Source: Atribacterota bacterium (GTDB taxonomy: Bacteria > Atribacterota > Phoenicimicrobiia > Phoenicimicrobiales > Stramentimicrobiaceae). From it: 64,000 nt of DNA. This document shows, piece after piece, positions 27,714 to 37,908 of the stretch. Made by a program: the position numbers and the translations under genes. How positions within the stretch are numbered: position 1 is the first letter of the stretch; each line of letters starts with the position of its first letter. The notes under the pieces were generated by a model. That model was not told the DNA's origin. It was given only the letters and a program-made list of their open reading frames with translations, and searched no databases. The stretch covers positions 39,807-103,806 of the forward strand of contig JAQUNC010000002.1 in assembly GCA_028717805.1 (NCBI GenBank). Reading direction: 5' to 3'.

Positions 27714-29729
27714 TCAACTTTCTATCATTTTCCTAAAATCTTCTTCAGCAATTATCTTTATATTTAATTCTTTTGCTTTTTGATATTTTTGACCGGGATC
27801 TTGTCCCAGTAGTAGAAAATCTGTTTTTTTAGTAACATTACTGGCTACTCGACCTCCTAATCTTTCAATTATACCTTTAGCTTCTTCTCTGGTAAAATGT
27901 TCTAAAGTTCCGGTTAAAACAAATTGAAGACCTTCTAAAAGATTTTTCCCAGCGGTCTTCTTCTCCGCGGAAAGATTTACTCCAGCTTGTTTGAGTTTTT
28001 TGATAATTTCTCTATTCTCTTTTTGCTGGAAAAATAAGATAATACTTTCTGCCATAATAGGACCTATACCCTCTATATTAACAAAATCTTCCCAAGTAAA
28101 TTTCTCTAAATCCGATAGATTATCAATTCTTTCAGCTAATAATTGCGACGCATATACGCCTACATGTCTGATACCAAGAGCATATATTAAATTGGAGAGA
28201 GGTCTATTTTTGCTATCCTCAATAGCTCTAATAATATTATCGGAGGATTTTTCAGCTATTCTTTCCAGATTTAGCAAATCTTCTCTCTTCAAATAATATA
28301 AATCGGCAAAATCCTTGATGACTTTAGTATCTACCAGTTGATTAATAAGGGCTGGACCCAATCCTTCAATATCCAAGGCACTGCGAGAAACAAAATGTCT
28401 AATTCTTTCCTTGACCTGAGCAGAACAGGAAATATTGTTACAGCGAGAGACAACTTCTTCATTTAACTTCACCACTTGGGAACCACAAACCGGGCACCTC
28501 TCAGGCATGCGGAAAATCTTTTCTTTCCCACTCCTCTTTTCTTTAATTACCTGTATAATTTCAGGAATTACCTCACCAGCTTTTTGTATCAATACGGTAT
28601 CGCCAATTCTTATATCTTTTCTTTTTATCTCATCTTCATTGTGAAGAGTGGCTCTTTGAACCTTAGAGCCAGAAACGATAACTGGTTCTAATAGAGCAAC
28701 CGGGGTTAAAGCTCCTGTTCTTCCTACTCCCACAATAATATCACGAACTACAGTGGTCATCTGCTCTGCTGGAAATTTATAGGCAATAGCCCATCTGGGA
28801 CTCTTTGTGGTGGAACCTAATTTCTCTCTCATTGATAATTGATTAATCTTGATAACCATACCATCGATATCATAATTCAATTCATTTTTTCTCTTCTGCC
28901 AGGAATTACAATACTCGATAACCTGCTCAATGTTGGCACATGGCTTGATATTGGTATTAACTCTAAATCCGGCAGCCCTAAGAAAATTTAGTACTTCCAT
29001 ATGGGTGGCAAAATATTCCTTCCTGGGCAAGGTAGCCTGATAGATAAAAGTATCCAGTTGTCTACTGGCAGTTGTAGCTGGATCAAGCTGTCGCACAGAG
29101 CCTGCTGCTGCATTTCTGGGATTGGCAAATAGATTTTCCATTCTTTTCATTCTTTCTTCATTAAGCTTCTTAAAATTCTCTCTGCTCATATATACTTCAC
29201 CATAGACCTCAATTATATCCATTCCTTTATATTCTCTTAATTTAAGAGGTATGCTCTTTATGGTTCTAAGATTCTGGGTGATATCTTCTCCGGTAATACC
29301 ATCACCTCTGGTGGCACCACGAGTCAGAATTCCTTTTTCATAAACCAGGGCAATTGCCAGCCCATCAATTTTCAATTCTACAACATAATCATAATACTGG
29401 TGAGGAAAGTTTTTCCTGACACGTTGATCAAAATCTATCAATTCCTGTTCATAAAAGGCATTAGAAAGGCTTAACATGGGAATCAGGTGCCTGGCAGTTA
29501 TAAATTGTTCCAGTGGCTTCGCTCCTACTCTCTGAGTGGGAGAATCAGGTGCAATAAATTCCGGATAGTCTCGCTCTAATTCAACTAATTGCTTCATTAA
29601 TAAATCATATTCATAATCGGAAATAAGGGGTTGATCATCCACATAATAGTGATAGTTATGTTTTCTAATCTCTTCCCTCAACCATTCTATTTCTTCTTTA
29701 ATTTTTATCTTATTTTTCTTCTCAAACAT
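27714..29729 (-). CDS. ligA: NAD-dependent DNA ligase
   Basis: Seals nicks using NAD+. 671 residues, normal length. Ia domain HNYHYYVDD near residue 25; adenylated lysine K120 in ELKIDGLA; then the OB fold, a Cys4 zinc finger (CPVC...CNNISC), helix-hairpin-helix repeats (DIEGLGPALINQL, NIEGIGPIMAESI) and a C-terminal BRCT domain (LLEGLQFVLTGTLEHFTREE). Start ATG. First gene of the apparent ligA-gatCAB operon, joining replication with tRNA amidation, a common bacterial neighbourhood. Confidence 0.98.
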   Translation of the reverse strand: MFEKKNKIKIKEEIEWLREEIRKHNYHYYVDDQPLISDYEYDLLMKQLVELERDYPEFIAPDSPTQRVGAKPLEQFITARHLIPMLSLSNAFYEQELIDFDQRVRKNFPHQYYDYVVELKIDGLAIALVYEKGILTRGATRGDGITGEDITQNLRTIKSIPLKLREYKGMDIIEVYGEVYMSRENFKKLNEERMKRMENLFANPRNAAAGSVRQLDPATTASRQLDTFIYQATLPRKEYFATHMEVLNFLRAAGFRVNTNIKPCANIEQVIEYCNSWQKRKNELNYDIDGMVIKINQLSMREKLGSTTKSPRWAIAYKFPAEQMTTVVRDIIVGVGRTGALTPVALLEPVIVSGSKVQRATLHNEDEIKRKDIRIGDTVLIQKAGEVIPEIIQVIKEKRSGKEKIFRMPERCPVCGSQVVKLNEEVVSRCNNISCSAQVKERIRHFVSRSALDIEGLGPALINQLVDTKVIKDFADLYYLKREDLLNLERIAEKSSDNIIRAIEDSKNRPLSNLIYALGIRHVGVYASQLLAERIDNLSDLEKFTWEDFVNIEGIGPIMAESIILFFQQKENREIIKKLKQAGVNLSAEKKTAGKNLLEGLQFVLTGTLEHFTREEAKGIIERLGGRVASNVTKKTDFLLLGQDPGQKYQKAKELNIKIIAEEDFRKMIES

Positions 29730-30193
29730 AATATTATATTACACTCATGGATATCTTTTTCTAATATTTTTATCACAAATTCTATCTTATTTTTACCTAA
29801 GATATAATGATAATGACAATTATATTTTATCTAATAACCTAACTTAGTAAATATGATTTTTAATTTAGAAAAGAGTATTTAATAATCATAGTATATAACA
29901 AAAGCCATAAAAAGCTCAATAGTAGTAATCACTTTAATATTAAAGTGTCTATTAAAAATAAATTTTGGCAGTTATTTTTTACCATAGTATCTTTTAATTA
30001 TAATAATTAAAAGCTGTAATTATTATATTGCTAAAAATAAATATATTTTATTTTCCTACTATCTTTATTGAAAGATAGATGTCTACAAGTTGCTAATATA
30101 AACCTTGATGATTATTATATTTGACAAAAGCGCATACTGCCATTATATTTATAATCGATATCCCAAATAATCTTAAGGAGAACTTTATTTATT
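29730..30193. other. Divergent region with three palindromes
   Basis: No gene is seen in this AT-rich gap between ligA (minus) and the parvulin (plus). It has three symmetrical elements: an 18-base palindrome at 29930-29947 (cactttaatattaaagtg), a 10+10 inverted repeat with 3-base spacer at 29991-30013 (arm cttttaatta), and a 7+7 hairpin at 30060-30077 (arm tatcttt). They may be operators or AT-rich chance; the first is the most operator-like. Confidence 0.5.
30121..30149 (+). promoter_or_regulatory. Promoter of the parvulin gene
   Basis: TTGACA (30121-30126), 17-base spacer, TATATT (30144-30149); a second TATAAT immediately follows. The message would have about a 40-base leader with AAGGAG at 30175-30180. 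Confidence 0.72.
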
Positions 30194-31306
30194 ATGCAAT
30201 TCATTAGAAAGAATATAAAACCAATATTACTGGCAATCGTTATCGTTTTCGTTGTTTCCATATTTTATGGTCTGGGTCAATACAGGTCTTCCGGTTCTCG
30301 TTCCCAGCAGGTGGGCAATATGATAGCTGAAGTGAACGGCATCGGAATAAGTTACCAACAGTGGCAAAATACCTTTATGAATTTTATTTCCCGTTATGAT
30401 AATCAAACCCTATCCAGCATCAGTGATGAGGTATTAGCTTCTCTTAAAAACAATATTACCGAACAGCTGGTAAATTCGACCTTAATATATCAATATGCTG
30501 AGAAGCAAAACATAAGCATTCCAGATAGTGATGTAAATAATGAAATTGAACAGATTAAAAGCAGCTTTAACTCAGACCAAGAATTTAATAATGCTTTGAG
30601 CAAAAATAATCTAACTTTAAATCAATTAAAAGATAACTTAAACAGGCAATTGATGATTAATAAAGTTGTTCAAAATGAATATGATAAGATCGCCATTTCT
30701 GAAGAGGAAATAACGCAGTATTATGAGGAAAACAAGAGTTATTTCTTTCAATCGGAAAAGAGAAAGATAAGTCATATCCTAGTTGAAGATAAGGAAGAAG
30801 CGGAGCTGTTGTTAAGTCAACTAAGTGATGGGGTTATTGAGTTTGAGAAAACTGCTAAAGATAAATCTATTTGCCCTTCAGCAGAACAGGGTGGTGACTT
30901 GGGTTATGTTGTTCGGGGACAAATGGTCCCAGCATTTGAAGAGGCTGCTTTTTCCTTAGAAATAGGAGAACTGAGTAATATTGTTGAAACTGAATATGGT
31001 TATCATATTATTCAATGTAATGATATCCAGGAAGAAAAACAATTAACTTTGGAAGAAGCAAAAGAAAATATAAAAAATGTTTTTACCTACCAAAAACAGA
31101 ATGAGGTAATTGAAGCACTCTTAGCCCAATTAAGAGAAGAAGCCAATATAATAATTCACTACGACTTTACCTCAGAATTAGAAGCCAAAGAACAGGACAA
31201 AGATGGTAATCAAATTACAGAAACTGAAATCTCTACTGAAGAAAATCAATTATCAGAAGGAGATGTTTCTGAAGAAGGTATAATTGAAGAAATAATAGAG
31301 AACTAA
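30194..31306 (+). CDS. Membrane-anchored SurA/PrsA-type peptidyl-prolyl isomerase
   Basis: An extracytoplasmic folding factor, 370 residues. An N-terminal anchor (about residues 9-27, [19 protein letters not shown]) has no lipobox Cys, so it is not a PrsA lipoprotein. A SurA_N-like chaperone region ([10 protein letters not shown] to about residue 190) is followed by one parvulin domain (about 195-285: [36 protein letters not shown]). The last ~45 residues are strongly acidic and low in complexity. ATG start; AAGGAG is rather far at 13 bases. It converges with the M14-type gene, leaving only 13 bases. Confidence 0.9.
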   Translation: MQFIRKNIKPILLAIVIVFVVSIFYGLGQYRSSGSRSQQVGNMIAEVNGIGISYQQWQNTFMNFISRYDNQTLSSISDEVLASLKNNITEQLVNSTLIYQYAEKQNISIPDSDVNNEIEQIKSSFNSDQEFNNALSKNNLTLNQLKDNLNRQLMINKVVQNEYDKIAISEEEITQYYEENKSYFFQSEKRKISHILVEDKEEAELLLSQLSDGVIEFEKTAKDKSICPSAEQGGDLGYVVRGQMVPAFEEAAFSLEIGELSNIVETEYGYHIIQCNDIQEEKQLTLEEAKENIKNVFTYQKQNEVIEALLAQLREEANIIIHYDFTSELEAKEQDKDGNQITETEISTEENQLSEGDVSEEGIIEEIIEN

Positions 31307-31319
31307 CTAAGGTTTGCTC

Positions 31320-32132
31320 TTACTTTGCTTTTATAATATTTACCATATTAAAAAAAGATAATGTTTTTTGAATACAGTGATAGTGCCAGTTAACTCTTTT
31401 AGAGAATTCTATCTTGGTACATGTTTCAAAGGTAATGCCGGGAATCTTATATTGGTGCCAAGCTTCATGTGTTCCTGAACCCTCAACAGGTTTCAGCAGT
31501 ATATTAAAACAGTTTTCTGGTAAAATGACCTTCTGGTTTAATTGTTTGAGTAAATAACTACTCATTTGATTCAGTAATTCATTATCATGAATATCAAGAA
31601 CAATGGTCTGTCCATAATGATCAGAGCTCTGCTGATAAAAATCAACTGATTCATGTAAATCCAGCAGGAAATCAACCTTATAATCATTCATTATTCCCAT
31701 AATCTCTCCTGCTAACCTAGCAACTCCTTCTGATTTCTTATCCCCAGGATATTTTCGATTCAAATCTTCCTCGGGAGTAATAGCACGTACTTCGCTCTGA
31801 CACGCTGCTTTATTGGTCTTTGGAATTACAATAACCTTTCCTTTTGCCGGTTGGAAATCTTCCATAAATCTTCTAACTGCCGTAACTCCTGCCAGTTCAT
31901 CACCATGTACTCCAGCTAAAATCATTATTACCGGCCTATCCTGCTGGGAAGAGAAAATATAGGCATCTGTCTCATAATTAGTGTCTTCACAAATGATTAT
32001 TTTTTCAATAATAGCAGAAGTTTGCTGGTTAAGGGCGTAAACAGATAATGAAGGTGTTATTAAAAATAAGATAAATAAAAAGGTGAAATAGATATATATC
32101 TTTTGAAAAAAAATAAGCCTTTTTTCTAACAT
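31320..32132 (-). CDS. Secreted or anchored M14-family (AstE/AspA-like) deacylase
   Basis: A 270-residue zinc carboxypeptidase-fold protein of the succinylglutamate desuccinylase/aspartoacylase branch. An N-terminal hydrophobic segment (about 10-30) directs it to or across the membrane. Zn ligands are in GVHGDELAG (H and E) and DLHES (H); the catalytic Glu is in ITFETCTK. The export signal makes a cell-wall peptide or amide substrate more likely than the cytosolic AstE/AspA substrates; substrate is not determined. It follows the VanW protein by 39 bases, another envelope-type protein, and probably shares its transcript. Confidence 0.85.
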   Translation of the reverse strand: MLEKRLIFFQKIYIYFTFLFILFLITPSLSVYALNQQTSAIIEKIIICEDTNYETDAYIFSSQQDRPVIMILAGVHGDELAGVTAVRRFMEDFQPAKGKVIVIPKTNKAACQSEVRAITPEEDLNRKYPGDKKSEGVARLAGEIMGIMNDYKVDFLLDLHESVDFYQQSSDHYGQTIVLDIHDNELLNQMSSYLLKQLNQKVILPENCFNILLKPVEGSGTHEAWHQYKIPGITFETCTKIEFSKRVNWHYHCIQKTLSFFNMVNIIKAK

Positions 32133-32171
32133 GATATTTTTAAACCTTTTAATACTTTATTATCCAGAAGT

Positions 32172-33560
32172 TCAGTCAAACAGAATTTTTTTGGAAACAC
32201 TGGCATAACGATCTTCAGAGAGTAATTCCATTCTTTCTCCTGAATTATCTATTATTAACCGATAAGTCTTAATACTATAACCGGAAACTCCTTCCTGGAT
32301 TACATTATTTGCATCATTAGCTGTTCGTGTACCTTCCTGCTTAATTTTAATCACATCATAATCATAAGTTTTTAGATCCTGAGTAATTATTCTGACATTC
32401 TTATCCAATCCCTTTTCTCCCCGGATAGTAACCACCAGACTATCTGGCTTAACTTCGCTAAGGATTACAATTAATTGGTCTAAAGAATTTTTAAACTTCA
32501 AATCTTTATACCCATAAAATATTGCAGCATCTCTCCCTAAAGGAACATAATTTGTTACCTCACCATAGATAGAATGATTATATCTTTCCATAATTTGAAG
32601 ATTAGCCAGTAGTACAGCGTTATACAGAGTAGTGGAAACCTGACATACGCCACCACCATATCCATTGATAAACTGTCCATTAGCAATAATAGTGCTCTCT
32701 TTATAACCATCTTCTTTATCGGCGGGACCTATTATTTGATTAAAGGAAAATATTTCCCCGGGTTTTATTATAATACCATTAATTTGTTCTGCTGCTTTTT
32801 GGATATTATAGAAGGTATTTTCTTCTTTGCCCAGTAAAGAAGTTTCATATGTACTTATGGTCTCAAAAACTCCAATGCTTGCCAAAATTTCCGTAGTGGA
32901 TACTTCGGGTTCTTGATGATGAACCGGCAAATCAATGCTAATAGGCATATTTGATGGTGTTATTTCAATTATACCATTTTCTATATCCTTTAATAACTGT
33001 TCTTCATTTATTACTATTCCTATCTGTGCTGGAATAACTCTATCCGAAGCAAGGGAGGCATCTCGAGAAGGTTGTTCAAATTTTACTTGTAATTGGTTAT
33101 AAAAAGATTTAAATCTATTTTCCTCAACTCTTACCAAAGGAGAAAGGTGATAATCTTTTCTAATCAAAAGTATTCTTTCCTTTATTCTAAAGAAAAAAGT
33201 GCCCCTCCTACCAATAGAATAAGCTTCATTGATTAGTCTGTCTATATCAATGACAGCACCAATATCATCTTGAGGTACTATACTTAATTTCCCTTCCTCA
33301 TGATTAATTAATATAGGATTGTTAAGGATATCTTCAATAACTGGTTGTAGAATTTGATAAGCTTCGTTCTTTCTTAATCCACCGATTTCCTGATTCATAG
33401 TTAACACACTGGGATATATTTTCCCTCTATAGATTAGTAAATCAATTGAATATATTAGAAAAAAGAACAAAATAGAGGCAAGTAATATTAAAAATAACCT
33501 ACTATTTAACCATTTAGTAGGTCTTGCTTTCTTATTATGATAATAATGGCGATTATACAA
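32172..33560 (-). CDS. VanW-family envelope protein (YoaR-like)
   Basis: 462 residues with an N-terminal transmembrane anchor (about 21-43), a peptidoglycan-binding-4-like region (about 60-210), a VanW domain (about 230-370: TSLLGKEENTFYNIQKAAEQINGIIIKPGEIFSFN, GGGVCQVSTTLYNAVLLA) and a C-terminal G5-like beta region. VanW proteins accompany glycopeptide resistance but are mostly of unknown role; here no van genes occur, so general cell-wall association is the safer reading. Start is TTG at 33560 with AAAGGAG seven bases before it. Confidence 0.88.
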   Translation of the reverse strand: MYNRHYYHNKKARPTKWLNSRLFLILLASILFFFLIYSIDLLIYRGKIYPSVLTMNQEIGGLRKNEAYQILQPVIEDILNNPILINHEEGKLSIVPQDDIGAVIDIDRLINEAYSIGRRGTFFFRIKERILLIRKDYHLSPLVRVEENRFKSFYNQLQVKFEQPSRDASLASDRVIPAQIGIVINEEQLLKDIENGIIEITPSNMPISIDLPVHHQEPEVSTTEILASIGVFETISTYETSLLGKEENTFYNIQKAAEQINGIIIKPGEIFSFNQIIGPADKEDGYKESTIIANGQFINGYGGGVCQVSTTLYNAVLLANLQIMERYNHSIYGEVTNYVPLGRDAAIFYGYKDLKFKNSLDQLIVILSEVKPDSLVVTIRGEKGLDKNVRIITQDLKTYDYDVIKIKQEGTRTANDANNVIQEGVSGYSIKTYRLIIDNSGERMELLSEDRYASVSKKILFD

Positions 33561-33630
33561 CTAACTCTCCTTTCTCGCTATTTTCTATCTTGGCACCTGG
33601 TCTGAAAGTATTTTTTAAGCAAAAATCTAA

Positions 33631-33659
33631 TTGAAAATATATGAATTTTCCTTTATAAT
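33631..33659 (+). promoter_or_regulatory. Promoter of tRNA-Gly
   Basis: TTGAAA (33631-33636), 17-base spacer, perfect TATAAT (33654-33659); predicted start about 33 bases before the mature tRNA, so 5' processing by RNase P is implied. Confidence 0.8.
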
Positions 33660-33698
33660 ATTACCTGCTATATTGGTAATATCTATTTACATACGTGA

Positions 33699-33774
33699 GC
33701 GGGAATAGCTCAGTTGGCAGAGCGTTGGCTTCCCAAGCCGAAGGCCGCGGGTTCAAACCCCGTTTCCCGCTCCA
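33699..33774 (+). tRNA. tRNA-Gly (anticodon CCC)
   Basis: Acceptor GCGGGAA (33699-33705) pairs with TTCCCGC (33764-33770); discriminator T, encoded CCA at 33772-33774. Anticodon loop TTCCCAA with CCC at 33732-33734; T loop TTCAAAC. Reads GGG codons. Divergent from the VanW gene and convergent with the small membrane protein. Confidence 0.96.
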
Positions 33775-33807
33775 TTGTTATTATAAAGTCCTACCTTAGT
33801 AATAAAA

Positions 33808-34026
33808 TTATGATGGTCCGAATAATTTAGTGATAATATCTTCCCCTTTGAGCATTAAAAATACCAGATAAATAAGCATCGCCAACAAAAAACCCAGTAA
33901 TATTCTTCCATAAAAAATAGGTATCCTGAATCTTTTATTATCCGATTTCATCATTCTAGTAATAATCTGCGAAAGGATAACTATTATAAATAATAGAATA
34001 AACAATACAGCGATTTGATCAGCCAT
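33808..34026 (-). CDS. Small two-helix membrane protein, function unknown
   Basis: A 72-residue protein with two hydrophobic segments (about 5-25 and 42-61) separated by a basic loop (RMMKSDNKRFRIP). ATG at 34026 with a GCAGG-type purine stretch upstream. I recognise no family. Isolated between tRNA-Gly and surE. The clean two-helix layout and plausible ribosome site support a real gene, but small size leaves doubt. Confidence 0.6.
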   Translation of the reverse strand: MADQIAVLFILLFIIVILSQIITRMMKSDNKRFRIPIFYGRILLGFLLAMLIYLVFLMLKGEDIITKLFGPS

Positions 34027-34269
34027 CTTAACCTGCCCTACTCTCTCGTATTTACTAATGACACATCTTAATTAAGGTAAGTCTATTATTAGGGATTTAT
34101 TTAAGATAATCAATAAGAGTTATGCACTCATTTCCGGTCAGCCTCTTTTACTATTTTTTCCTCATTTCTATTATCTATTTTTTAACTTATCTATCCGGTT
34201 AATATTTTCTTGTGGTTTGTGTCTCAAATTAATATATTTCATTACTTTATGGAAAAACTATTTTATTGA

Positions 34270-35037
34270 TTAATAATTAAGTCTGTGAATCCACTTTTCT
34301 AATTCATCCTGATTAATAGCTGCCCTTAACTGAACAGCAAAAGGAGTGATGGATACATAATTATTCTTTATAGCCCAATAATCACTATTCTTATCCATTT
34401 CTCCAACTGGTGCGCTTCCCGCAATCCAAAAATATTCCACCTGCTCAGTTCTGTAAATACTTTCAATTGTTTTTTGATGAAAAACAGGCGCGGGTTGTGT
34501 TAATTTAAATCCTCTTATATTATCATAATCAGTTCCGGGAATGTTAATATTTAATACCATTGGTATCTGGCTAATATGTGATGGTAATGTTTTGATTATC
34601 ATATCCATCACCTTAATAGCTCCGCCAAAAGAAATGTTATCTGTTTTATCTATAGATATGGCCATGGAAAAGATATCATGGAAAGCTCCTTCTATAGCAG
34701 CACCGACTGTTCCCGAATAAAAAACATCTCTCCCCAAATTAGCACCGGCATTGATTCCTGCCACCACTAATTGCGGCTTATCATGAGACAACAATTTATC
34801 CAGACCAATTATCACACAATCAACCGATGTCCCACTTAAGGAATAGCCAAAAAAACTACTTCCTGACCATGTTTTACAACAGCAGACTGTTTCATAAATA
34901 GTAGTTGAACACCCTGAACCGCTCCTTTCCCGATCAGGTGCTATTACTGTAACCCTGCCTATTTTTTCCAAATATCCTTTTAATTCTACCAAACCTTTTG
35001 CCTGTATACCATCATCATTAGTTAATAGTATGTTCAA
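34270..35037 (-). CDS. surE: 5'/3'-nucleotidase SurE
   Basis: Metal-dependent nucleoside monophosphatase, 255 residues. The N-terminal LLTNDDGIQAKGL carries the metal-binding Asp pair, followed by APDRERSGSG, SGTSVDCV and the VAGINAGANLGRDVFYSGTVGAA signature with the metal-binding Asn. Start is a TTG overlapping the stop of the upstream flavoprotein (TTGA), indicating translational coupling. Role in stress survival or nucleotide salvage follows from the family. Confidence 0.96.
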   Translation of the reverse strand: MNILLTNDDGIQAKGLVELKGYLEKIGRVTVIAPDRERSGSGCSTTIYETVCCCKTWSGSSFFGYSLSGTSVDCVIIGLDKLLSHDKPQLVVAGINAGANLGRDVFYSGTVGAAIEGAFHDIFSMAISIDKTDNISFGGAIKVMDMIIKTLPSHISQIPMVLNINIPGTDYDNIRGFKLTQPAPVFHQKTIESIYRTEQVEYFWIAGSAPVGEMDKNSDYWAIKNNYVSITPFAVQLRAAINQDELEKWIHRLNY

Positions 35038-36431
35038 TAATTTTTGCCCCTTCTATGATTAACTTCCCGAGCAACAATAACACCAGAAACAGATGATTGA
35101 ATAAGGCCTCTAGTGATTCCTGCTCCGTCACCAATGGCAAAGAGATTTTTTATTTTTGTTTCCAGCTGCTGAGATAAGTCTAATCTTGCTGAATAAAACT
35201 TAACCTCTGCTCCATACAATAAAGTTTGTTCACAGTAAACACCAGGAGCAATTTTATCCAGGGATTTTAACATCTCCAAAATATCGCTAAGAATTCGATA
35301 GGGTAAAACAAAACTCAGATCTCCTGGTGTAGCACTGCTTAAGGTTGGTATTACTATAGAATGATCTATTCTGTCAGGTGTAGACCTTCTTCCTAAAATC
35401 AAATCACCCAGACGTTGAATAATTACTCCACCACTTAAAATATTGGCTAAATTGGCGATATGTTTTCCATAGGCAATTGGTTCCTGGAAAGGTTTTGTAA
35501 ACATTGTGCTTACTAATATAGCGAAATTGGTATTATCGGTCTTTTTATTACTATAACTATGACCATTAACCGTGGTAATACCGTTATTATATTCCATCAC
35601 TACTTCGCCAGAAGGACACATACAAAAGGTACGTACTTTATCATCAAAGCAGGCTGAATAGTAAATCAACTTTGATTCATAAAGTGTATCAGTTAGATGT
35701 TCTAAAATCACTGCTGGAACTTCTACTCTTACTCCAACATCTACCGGATTGCGAAAAATCGGTAATGCTAATTCTGTAGCTTGATTCTTTAACCATTCTG
35801 CGCCCACTCTACCAGGAGAAAGAATAACATACCTTCCTTTAATATATTCTCCAGTTGAGGTAATGACTCCACTAACTTCATTATCTTCTTTGACCACCCT
35901 ATTGACTTCAGTATCGGTTCTAATCTCTAGTTTATCTTTTAGAAAATCATAGATATTTTTTAATATGGTGAAACATTTCTCTGTTCCTAAGTGCCGAATC
36001 TTAGCAGGAATAAACCTTAGATTCGCTTTAGCTGCTTCTCTTTTAATTTGTTCAATTTTTTCCTGATTGTTACCATAGACACTGTCTTCTGCTCCAAACT
36101 GGCGATAGATTTTATCAACATAATTAATTAATTGGTTTAATTCTTCTTCGCTAATGTAATCAGACAGGTTGCCACCAAAATCACTAGTAAGATTTAGTTT
36201 CCCATCACTAAAGGCACCGCCTCCGCCCCATCCTGATAATAATGAACAGGGACTACATTGCTGGCAGGCAGTTTTTTGCTCTCTCATGGGACATTTTCTC
36301 TTGGTGATATTTTTGCCTTTTTCTAAAATTAGAATAGTAATATCCTTTCGATAACTCTTTAGTAATTCCAGAGTAGCAAAAATACCTGCTGGCCCTGCTC
36401 CAACTATAATAACATCATATCTTTTATCCAT
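35034..36431 (-). CDS. FAD-dependent dehydrogenase, COG2509-like
   Basis: A 465-residue flavoprotein with an N-terminal dinucleotide fold VIIVGAGPAGIFATLEL and a cysteine cluster C-x2-4-C in KRKCPMREQKTACQQCSPC near residue 45, followed by GWGGGGAFSDGKLNL, the hallmark of the uncharacterised COG2509 dehydrogenases. The C-terminal FAIGDGAGITRGLIQSSVSG closes the FAD site. A longer frame starts at 36464, but ATG 36431 (MDKRYDVIIVG) has AAGGTGGAG just upstream and fits the fold. Overlaps surE by four bases. Substrate unknown. Confidence 0.88.
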   Translation of the reverse strand: MDKRYDVIIVGAGPAGIFATLELLKSYRKDITILILEKGKNITKRKCPMREQKTACQQCSPCSLLSGWGGGGAFSDGKLNLTSDFGGNLSDYISEEELNQLINYVDKIYRQFGAEDSVYGNNQEKIEQIKREAAKANLRFIPAKIRHLGTEKCFTILKNIYDFLKDKLEIRTDTEVNRVVKEDNEVSGVITSTGEYIKGRYVILSPGRVGAEWLKNQATELALPIFRNPVDVGVRVEVPAVILEHLTDTLYESKLIYYSACFDDKVRTFCMCPSGEVVMEYNNGITTVNGHSYSNKKTDNTNFAILVSTMFTKPFQEPIAYGKHIANLANILSGGVIIQRLGDLILGRRSTPDRIDHSIVIPTLSSATPGDLSFVLPYRILSDILEMLKSLDKIAPGVYCEQTLLYGAEVKFYSARLDLSQQLETKIKNLFAIGDGAGITRGLIQSSVSGVIVAREVNHRRGKNY

Positions 36432-36502
36432 TTGCTCCACCTTATTCTTAAGATTGAGGTACAAATATAATCCTTGCTCAGCTCAATCTTCATGGTCAAA
36501 GA

Positions 36503-36521
36503 AAAAATGCCCTGCTGGACA
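36503..36521 (-). terminator. Short hairpin plus T-run after threonine synthase
   Basis: On the minus strand tgtcc-agca-gggca is followed by six T residues. The stem is only five pairs with one G-U, so this is a weak intrinsic terminator candidate, 38 bases past the thrC stop. Confidence 0.4.
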
Positions 36522-36558
36522 GTCCTTTTTGAAAATTCCACTAAAATTTAATAAAATA

Positions 36559-37785
36559 TTAATCCTTTAATTTAGAAAAAATTATCTTTTTTAAATATTC
36601 TAATCGGCTTGTAGAAACACTAAATTTATGTTTTTCTAATATGCCTGTATATTTCAGTCCAGCTCCAGTCACCAGAGCAACACAACGAGATTCTTTACTT
36701 ATTACTCCCTCTTTTCTCATTTTCCAAATAGCAGCAACTGAAACTGTCGCAGCAGGCTGGGCAAATATCCCTTCTTTAGCCAACATGCGTTGCCCTTGCA
36801 TTGCTTCTTGATCAGAAACAGTAGTTACTATACTATTATACTTTCTTAGTTTCCTTAAAAGCTCATTACCACTGGGTGGAAAAGGATTAGCAATGGCATG
36901 GTCAATGGCCTGGGGATTTTCTACTGGAGCAACCTTATCCTGTTGATTAATCCAGGCCTGATAGATAGGTGCACATCCTTCTAATTGAACACAAATAATT
37001 TTAGGCAATTCAGCAATTAAGCCCCGTTCAAAAAATTCCAGAAAACCCTTTATAATGCCCCGGGCATTGCCCCCAGAACTGGTTGGGATTACTACATATT
37101 GTGGTATGTCATAATTTAACTGTTCACATATTTCAAAGGCAATAGTCTTTGATCCTTCTACTCGGAAAGGTACATCTGAATTCATAAAATAGATACCTAA
37201 TTCCTGACCAATCTTTAAGCTTTCATAGTAAATCTGACCATAATCACCCTTTACTCTGATTAAAATAGGTTCGTAAATCAAAATAGGATTTATCTTTTCT
37301 TCTGGCAGGTCAGCACTAACTAAAATAAGTGTCTTTATACCGGCACGAGCACCATAAGCAGCTACCGAAACAGCCATATTACCGCTGGATAGTGTACCAA
37401 TACAATTATAGCCCAGACTGATAGCATGCTGTAAAGCGACATAGGTACCTCTATCCTTAAATGACCAGGTTGGATTAACAGTTTCATTTTTTAAATATAA
37501 ATAATCCAAATCCAGTAGCTGAGAAAGTAGATTGGAATTAATTAAGGGAGTAAAACCTTCTTTCAAAGAAAGCTTACGGTTTATTTTGGAAAAGGAATAA
37601 AAGGGAGCATAATGAGTTAAAATATTTTCCGGAAGGGAGATCTTATCTTTATCAAAATTTTGTAGTGAGCTAACCTTAATCTCCAATGGCTCAAAACAAT
37701 CATCACAGCGGGGGAATACTCTATCCAGAGGATATTCTTTTTGGCATCCGGTACAAACCAGGCACTCCTTATTCAATATACTCAC
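36559..37785 (-). CDS. thrC: Threonine synthase
   Basis: PLP-dependent conversion of O-phosphohomoserine to threonine. An N-terminal zinc ribbon (CLVC...CDDC) precedes the fold-type II PLP domain with the Schiff-base lysine in WSFKDRG, GTLSSGNMAVSVAAYGARAG and the phosphate-binding TSSGGNARG. The open frame extends to 37854, but its first residues (MGFRGSEVQILSPRP) are merely translated tRNA-Pro sequence. A GTG at 37785 (VSILNKECLVC) is the best remaining start, though its SD is poor and TTG codons nearby are possible. The tRNA ends 25 bases upstream of this start on the same strand, so both may share a primary transcript. Confidence 0.9.
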   Translation of the reverse strand: MSILNKECLVCTGCQKEYPLDRVFPRCDDCFEPLEIKVSSLQNFDKDKISLPENILTHYAPFYSFSKINRKLSLKEGFTPLINSNLLSQLLDLDYLYLKNETVNPTWSFKDRGTYVALQHAISLGYNCIGTLSSGNMAVSVAAYGARAGIKTLILVSADLPEEKINPILIYEPILIRVKGDYGQIYYESLKIGQELGIYFMNSDVPFRVEGSKTIAFEICEQLNYDIPQYVVIPTSSGGNARGIIKGFLEFFERGLIAELPKIICVQLEGCAPIYQAWINQQDKVAPVENPQAIDHAIANPFPPSGNELLRKLRKYNSIVTTVSDQEAMQGQRMLAKEGIFAQPAATVSVAAIWKMRKEGVISKESRCVALVTGAGLKYTGILEKHKFSVSTSRLEYLKKIIFSKLKD

Positions 37786-37809
37786 CCATATCAATCTCAA
37801 ACTCTGGTC

Positions 37810-37887
<78 letters not shown>

Positions 37888-37908
37888 ACTTAGCTTTTAC
37901 ACAAGTAT

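Noticed and set aside
32172..33560. VanW as a sign of vancomycin resistance
   Set aside because: No vanHAX or regulatory genes are nearby; VanW-domain proteins of this kind are common in bacteria without resistance.
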